A DNA stretch of 27,000 bases from Paracoccaceae bacterium (GTDB taxonomy: Bacteria > Pseudomonadota > Alphaproteobacteria > Rhodobacterales > Rhodobacteraceae): contig JAASTF010000009.1 in the NCBI GenBank assembly GCA_021767525.1, positions 1-27,000 on the forward strand, given 5' to 3'. The notes beneath the pieces were generated by a model that ran no database searches, was not told the DNA's origin, and worked only from the letters and a program-made list of their open reading frames with translations. The position numbers and the translations under genes are program-made. This document shows, piece after piece, positions 22,767 to 27,000 of this stretch (positions are counted from its first letter, which is position 1; each line of letters begins with the position of its first letter).

Positions 22767-24035
22767 CTATTGCGGCCCGCCATATTCCAACAGCACCGCC
22801 GAGACGTCATCCGCCATCGCGCTGCCGCCTTCGCGTTCGCGCAATTGCCAATACATATCGTCCAGCATTTCCGGTCCGCGGCGGTCGGCCTGCGCGCGTA
22901 GCAGCCGGGCCAGCCCATCCTCACCCAGCATGTCACCCTTGAGGTTTTCGCTTTCGGTAAAGCCGTCGGAATACAGGAAAAGCCGGTCACCGGCCCGCAA
23001 ATGCCCCTGGAAACAGGTATAATCCGCGCCCGGGATCAGCCCGATCGGCAAACCGCCCTGCCCCAGGTATTCGATGCGGCCATCCGCGCGCTGCAGCACC
23101 GGGTGCGGATGACCGGCCTGCACCATGCCAAACCGGCCCGACCGCAGATCGACGGTGGCATAGGCCATGGTCAGATACTCTTCGACCCCGGCATCGGCCA
23201 ATAACCTGTCATTCAGGATACGCGCCACTTCTCCGGGCGGACGCATGACGAAAAACCGCTCTAACCGGCGGGTCAGGGCAATGTTCTGGTCCAGAAAGCG
23301 CCCGCTGAGATAGCTGGCAAGACGCGCGGTCATCAGCGCCGAGGTGATCCCATGCCCCGATACGTCGATCGAATAGACGCCAAGCCGATTTTCACCCGGA
23401 CAGAACAGGCCCACAAGGTCGCCGCCGACATGGCCGCAGGGCTTCAGCAGCATGGACACCTGGGTTTTTCCAAAGGTGCAAAACCGTTCGGGCACCAGAG
23501 ATTCCTGGATCTTGCGGGCCTGTACAAGATCGCGGTCAATCGCGTCATAAAGGCTTTGCAACTCGTCCAGCGCGCCGGCCAGCCTTTGCGATTTGGCGTG
23601 CAGTTCACGCTCCATTCGCAGAACGCGTTGGCCGGCATTCATCCGCGCGCGCAATTCGGGCGTGTTGACCGGCTTGGTCAAAAAATCGTCGGCGCCGCAA
23701 TCCAAGCCCTGGGTCACGGCGTCTTTTTCGGTTTTCGAGGTCAGAAGGATGAAATAGCCATAACTTTCGCGCGGCAGCGCCCGAAACTGACGGCAAAATT
23801 CCAACCCGTCCATCCCCGGCATCATCCAATCGCTCAACACCAGGTCGGGCGGGGTGATGCGGCACTGATCCAGCGCGGATTGGCCAGAATCCGCCTCGTC
23901 CACGCAATAGCCCCACTGGCGCAGGGATGCCGCAAGAATACGCCGCTGCACGCGGCTGTCATCGACCACAAGCACGCGCAACGCCCCGGACCCTGCCGAG
24001 GTTTCTGGCGTATGCTTGAGGGGGGGTGCCTGCAC
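22767..24035 (-). CDS. Response regulator with PP2C-type (RsbU/SpoIIE-like) phosphatase output
   Basis: The protein is 422 residues long. A receiver domain (about 19-135) has the acidic pair Asp25/Asp26, phospho-acceptor Asp69 (LVLSDWMMPGMDG) and Lys121 (DDFLTKPV). A probable coiled-coil linker (about 135-175) precedes a PP2C domain (about 185-420) with metal ligands in GHVGGDLVG, DVSGHG and AMADDVSAVL. Such proteins dephosphorylate an anti-sigma-factor antagonist in partner-switching pathways; no STAS or anti-sigma gene is in this window. The start is GTG at 24035, preceded by AAAGGCGGG. A divergent gene for a histidine phosphotransfer protein lies 144 bp away and is a plausible phosphodonor. 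Confidence 0.91.
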   Translation of the reverse strand: MQAPPLKHTPETSAGSGALRVLVVDDSRVQRRILAASLRQWGYCVDEADSGQSALDQCRITPPDLVLSDWMMPGMDGLEFCRQFRALPRESYGYFILLTSKTEKDAVTQGLDCGADDFLTKPVNTPELRARMNAGQRVLRMERELHAKSQRLAGALDELQSLYDAIDRDLVQARKIQESLVPERFCTFGKTQVSMLLKPCGHVGGDLVGLFCPGENRLGVYSIDVSGHGITSALMTARLASYLSGRFLDQNIALTRRLERFFVMRPPGEVARILNDRLLADAGVEEYLTMAYATVDLRSGRFGMVQAGHPHPVLQRADGRIEYLGQGGLPIGLIPGADYTCFQGHLRAGDRLFLYSDGFTESENLKGDMLGEDGLARLLRAQADRRGPEMLDDMYWQLREREGGSAMADDVSAVLLEYGGPQ

Positions 24036-24179
24036 GAAACCCGCCTTTCGTTCTGCTGTTTTTTCGGTTGTGCAGGGCGGAGTTTAAGGAAGGGTGAAAC
24101 CTAAAATTGCACAATCCCCGAAAGGCCGCGCTGTCATTTTCTTAACCCGTGTCGCCAAATCTGGCGGTCGGAGGTTCGC

Positions 24180-24506
24180 ATGATCGATTGGGCACGCATC
24201 GACACCCTGCGCGAGGAAGTGGGCGCAGACTGCTTTGACGAAATCGTCGAGCTATTCCTGGAAGAAGTGGATGAAGGCATCGCGCGTCTGCGCGCTGGTC
24301 CGCCTGATGACAGCCTTGGGCCCGAGTTGCATTTTCTGAAAGGCTGCGCGCTGAACCTGGGCTTTGCGGAGTTTTCGGAGCTTTGCGAAGCTGGCGAAGG
24401 GCTGTGCAATGCCGGCCAGGCGGCACAGGTCGATCTGCCCGGTATACTGGGCTGTTATGACACGTCGCGCGATGCCTTTCTGTCGACGCTGAAATCCAGC
24501 GCCTAG
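24180..24506 (+). CDS. Hpt-domain histidine phosphotransfer protein
   Basis: This 108-residue four-helix protein is almost entirely an Hpt domain. The phospho-accepting His51 lies in ELHFLKGCALNLGF, matching the family HxxKG motif. Hpt proteins relay phosphate between histidine kinases and response regulators. GGAGG precedes the ATG at 24180 by about 7-11 nt. The divergent response regulator-PP2C gene is the obvious candidate partner. The last codon and stop overlap the convergent ilvA stop: the four bases CTAG serve both TAG codons. Confidence 0.9.
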   Translation: MIDWARIDTLREEVGADCFDEIVELFLEEVDEGIARLRAGPPDDSLGPELHFLKGCALNLGFAEFSELCEAGEGLCNAGQAAQVDLPGILGCYDTSRDAFLSTLKSSA

Positions 24507-25741
24507 ATCAGGAAATCGGCCAGTACCTCGTCATCCGTTACGTCGCGGAAGGCAAAGCCGCGCGCATTCACACGCTCGAACAACACGGGGAAATTCTCGG
24601 CACCCGTGGTTTCGATCCCGATCAGGACCGAGCCGAAGTTGCGGCTGTTCTTTTTCAGGTATTCAAAGCGCGTGATGTTGTCATCGGGCCCCAGCAGATC
24701 CAGGAAATCGCGCAAGGCACCGGGGCGCTGCGGCAGGCGCAGTATGAAATACTTTTTCAATCCCTGCCAGTTCATCGAGCGTTCCTTGACCTCGGGCAGA
24801 CGCTCGAAATCGAAATTCCCGCCTGATGTCACGCAAACCACCCGCTTGCCGCGGATCGCGTCGGCCACATCCACCAATGCGTCCACCGCCAGTGCGCCGG
24901 CGGGCTCTAGCACGATGCCCTCGACATTCAGCATGTCCAGCATGGTGCCGCAGATGCGGTTTTCCGGCGCCGACAGAACATCGGACGGGTCGATATCGCG
25001 CAGACGTTCGAAAGGGCGCTGCCCGATCCGCGCAACCGATGCGCCATCGACAAAGCTGTCGACCCGGTCCAGCGTCACCGGCTCACCCGCCTGGACGGCA
25101 GCAAACAGGCTGCGCCCGCCCGCCGGTTCGACAAAACTATAGCGGCAACGCGAGCCAAAGAACGAACGCACGCCCGCCGACAGGCCTCCGCCGCCGACCG
25201 GCAGGATGATATGGTCGGGCGCCCCGCCCATCTGCACCGCGATTTCCACCGCGACGCTGGCCTGCCCTTCGATCACATCCTCATCATCGAAGGGCGCCAG
25301 GAAATGCCCGCCTTGCTCGGCGCAAAACGCCTGCGCCTCGGCCAGCGTGTCGTCGAAAAAGTCGCCGGTCAGGCGGATTTCCACGGCCTCGCCACCGAAA
25401 ATCTCGGTTTTCTGGATTTTCTGCTGCGGCGTCGTGACCGGCATGAAGATCACGCCGCGCACGCCGAAATGCTTGCACATAAAGGCCACGCCCTGCGCGT
25501 GATTGCCGGCGCTGGCGCAAACGAACAGCTTTTGATCGGGCTGCGCCTCAAGCACTTTGCGCATGGCATTGAACGCCCCACGCAGCTTGTAGGACCGCAC
25601 CGGCGACAGATCCTCGCGCTTCAGCCAGATCTCGGCCTCGAACCGCTCGGACAGGTGGGCGTTCTGCTGCAAGGGCGTTTCGGGAAACACCTCGCGCATG
25701 GCGCGTTCGGCCACCCGGGCCATATCCTGAAAACTTGTCAT
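24503..25741 (-). CDS. ilvA: Threonine ammonia-lyase (threonine dehydratase), biosynthetic-type
   Basis: This PLP enzyme converts threonine to 2-oxobutanoate for isoleucine synthesis. The 412-residue protein has the PLP-lysine motif SYKLRGAF (Lys52), SAGNHAQG, the glycine loop PVGGGGLSAG, and SGGNFD near residue 310. A single C-terminal regulatory ACT-like domain (about 325-412: YFILRLPQRPGALRDFLDLL) places it in the shorter, one-ACT class. The ATG at 25741 is preferred over the upstream frame. The preceding purine signal (GGGTG) is weak. It is divergent from argG (131-bp gap) and convergent with the Hpt gene, sharing CTAG. Confidence 0.94.
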   Translation of the reverse strand: MTSFQDMARVAERAMREVFPETPLQQNAHLSERFEAEIWLKREDLSPVRSYKLRGAFNAMRKVLEAQPDQKLFVCASAGNHAQGVAFMCKHFGVRGVIFMPVTTPQQKIQKTEIFGGEAVEIRLTGDFFDDTLAEAQAFCAEQGGHFLAPFDDEDVIEGQASVAVEIAVQMGGAPDHIILPVGGGGLSAGVRSFFGSRCRYSFVEPAGGRSLFAAVQAGEPVTLDRVDSFVDGASVARIGQRPFERLRDIDPSDVLSAPENRICGTMLDMLNVEGIVLEPAGALAVDALVDVADAIRGKRVVCVTSGGNFDFERLPEVKERSMNWQGLKKYFILRLPQRPGALRDFLDLLGPDDNITRFEYLKKNSRNFGSVLIGIETTGAENFPVLFERVNARGFAFRDVTDDEVLADFLI

Positions 25742-25872
25742 GGCACCCGTGATGGCGGGCAAATTCGGCCTTGGCAAGACAGCCGCACGGTATTCTTTGG
25801 CACACCGGGCGGATGTTGCGCCCGCCGCGTAAAGGCGCTAGGCGAAGGCAAACCGATCCAATGGAGATTTCC

Positions 25873-27000
25873 ATGTCCGCGCCCAAGAAAGTCGTGCTGG
25901 CCTATTCCGGTGGCCTTGATACCTCGATCATCCTGAAATGGCTGCAAACCGAATACGGTTGCGAGGTGGTGACATTCACCGCCGACCTGGGTCAGGGCGA
26001 AGAGCTGGAACCCGCCCGCAAGAAAGCCGAGATGCTGGGGATCAAGCCCGAGAACATCTATATCGAGGATATCCGCGAAGAATTCGTGCGCGATTTCGTG
26101 TTCCCGATGTTCCGCGCCAATGCGGTGTACGAGGGGCTGTATCTGCTGGGCACATCGATTGCACGGCCGCTGATTTCCAAGCGGCTGGTCGAAATCGCCG
26201 CCGAAACCGGTGCCGATGCCGTGGCCCACGGCGCGACAGGCAAAGGCAACGACCAGGTGCGGTTCGAGCTGTCGGCTTATGCGCTGAACCCCGATATCAA
26301 GGTGATCGCACCCTGGCGTGAATGGGATCTGACCAGTCGGACCAAGCTGCTGGAATTCGCCGAGCAGAACCAGATTCCCATCGCGAAGGACAAGCGCGGC
26401 GAAGCGCCGTTTTCGGTGGATGCGAACCTGCTGCACACCTCGTCCGAGGGCAAGGTGCTGGAAGATCCGGGCGAAATGGCACCCGATTACGTCTATCAGC
26501 GCACCGACGATCCGGTGACGCAGGCGCCTGACGAGCCCGAATATATCGAGATCGGGTTCGAGCGTGGCGATGCCGTGTCGATCAACGGCGAAGCGATGAG
26601 CCCCGCCACGATCCTGACCAAACTGAACGAATACGGCAAAAAGCACGGGATCGGGCGGCTGGATTTCGTGGAAAACCGCTTTGTCGGGATGAAATCGCGC
26701 GGCGTCTACGAAACGCCCGGCGGCGATATCCTGCTGGAGGCGCATCGCGGGATCGAGCAGATCACGCTGGATTCCGGCGCCGGCCATCTGAAGGACTCGA
26801 TCATGCCGCGCTATGCCGAGCTGATCTATAACGGCTTCTGGTTCAGCCCCGAGCGCGAGATGCTGCAGGCGCTGATCGACAAGAGCCAGGAGCACGTCAG
26901 CGGCACCGTCAAGCTGATGCTGTACAAGGGCGCGGCGCGGACCGTGGCACGTTGGTCGGATCATTCGCTGTATTCCGAACAGCACGTGACGTTCGAGGAA
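25873..27000 (+). CDS. argG: Argininosuccinate synthase (3' end beyond window)
   Basis: ArgG joins citrulline and aspartate using ATP, the penultimate step of arginine synthesis. The 376 visible codons have the N-type ATP pyrophosphatase P-loop AYSGGLDTS (10-18), TADLGQGEELEPARKKA, LLGTSIARP, AHGATGKGNDQVRFE, and later IGRLDFVENRFVGMKSRGVY, all diagnostic. The frame is open to base 27000, so only a short C-terminus is missing. GGAG lies 7-10 nt before the ATG at 25873. The 131-bp gap to the divergent ilvA holds no promoter I would call with confidence and no leader hairpin of note. Confidence 0.96.
   Translation, partial: MSAPKKVVLAYSGGLDTSIILKWLQTEYGCEVVTFTADLGQGEELEPARKKAEMLGIKPENIYIEDIREEFVRDFVFPMFRANAVYEGLYLLGTSIARPLISKRLVEIAAETGADAVAHGATGKGNDQVRFELSAYALNPDIKVIAPWREWDLTSRTKLLEFAEQNQIPIAKDKRGEAPFSVDANLLHTSSEGKVLEDPGEMAPDYVYQRTDDPVTQAPDEPEYIEIGFERGDAVSINGEAMSPATILTKLNEYGKKHGIGRLDFVENRFVGMKSRGVYETPGGDILLEAHRGIEQITLDSGAGHLKDSIMPRYAELIYNGFWFSPEREMLQALIDKSQEHVSGTVKLMLYKGAARTVARWSDHSLYSEQHVTFEE

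Noticed and set aside
25797..25819. TTTGGCAC followed by TTGC upstream of argG, resembling a sigma-54 promoter
   Set aside because: The GG and GC elements are about 19 bp apart rather than the fixed short spacing sigma-54 needs.

Overview
The window reads as chromosome of a GC-rich marine-type alphaproteobacterium of the Rhodobacteraceae (Roseobacter-like). The evidence is the gene content and protein styles: a CGFC-type GrxC, a NaChBac-type sodium channel with a TLESWS filter, an NDUFAF5-like methyltransferase, a rimP-nusA pair, and a hairpin-rich intergenic element with a CCCCCGGGATATTT core. The whole window is densely coded. No gene-free stretch exceeds about 170 bases, and I saw no tRNA, rRNA, CRISPR array, insertion sequence or prophage.

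Layout. 1-1378: the start of nusA and all of rimP (minus strand), behind a promoter and a leader holding a perfect intrinsic terminator. 1379-3158: proline iminopeptidase (minus) divergent from ubiG (plus). 3159-3278: intergenic hairpin repeat. 3279-5574: minus-strand operon comF-grxC-nitrilase-marR. 5600-7570: NDUFAF5-like protein and ferrochelatase (plus). 7682-13532: the most unusual block (below). 13678-15455: two L,D-transpeptidases around a CAP-domain lipoprotein. 15545-22235: long minus-strand run hslO-CoA pyrophosphatase-cca-ABC exporter-TrmA/RlmD-type RNA methyltransferase-sodium channel. 22312-24506: Nudix hydrolase, a response regulator with PP2C output, and a divergent Hpt protein. 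24503-27000: ilvA (minus) and the first part of argG (plus).

The accessory block at 7682-13532 is the best candidate for an undescribed system. A tight plus-strand operon encodes (i) a SARP-like winged-helix regulator fused to TPR-like repeats, (ii) a PAP2/vanadium-haloperoxidase-fold enzyme whose N-terminus is sixteen perfect Gly-Gly-Leu repeats, and (iii) a subtilisin-family protease with an intact triad but no signal peptide and a very large insertion. It ends at a strong two-way terminator. Two small unknown genes diverge from its 5' end and a small secreted membrane peptide gene converges on its 3' end. The upstream regions of both minus-strand small transcription units share the same two sequence blocks, about 50 nt before their start codons. 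This suggests common control.

Other genes are mostly housekeeping: translation and RNA maturation (nusA, rimP, cca, RNA m5U methyltransferase), cofactor synthesis (ubiG, hemH, an NDUFAF5-like complex I factor), redox and repair (grxC, hslO, deaminated-glutathione amidase, Nudix enzymes), amino acids (ilvA, argG) and envelope (L,D-transpeptidases, ABC exporter). Functions are assigned from motifs read by eye; no database search was possible.
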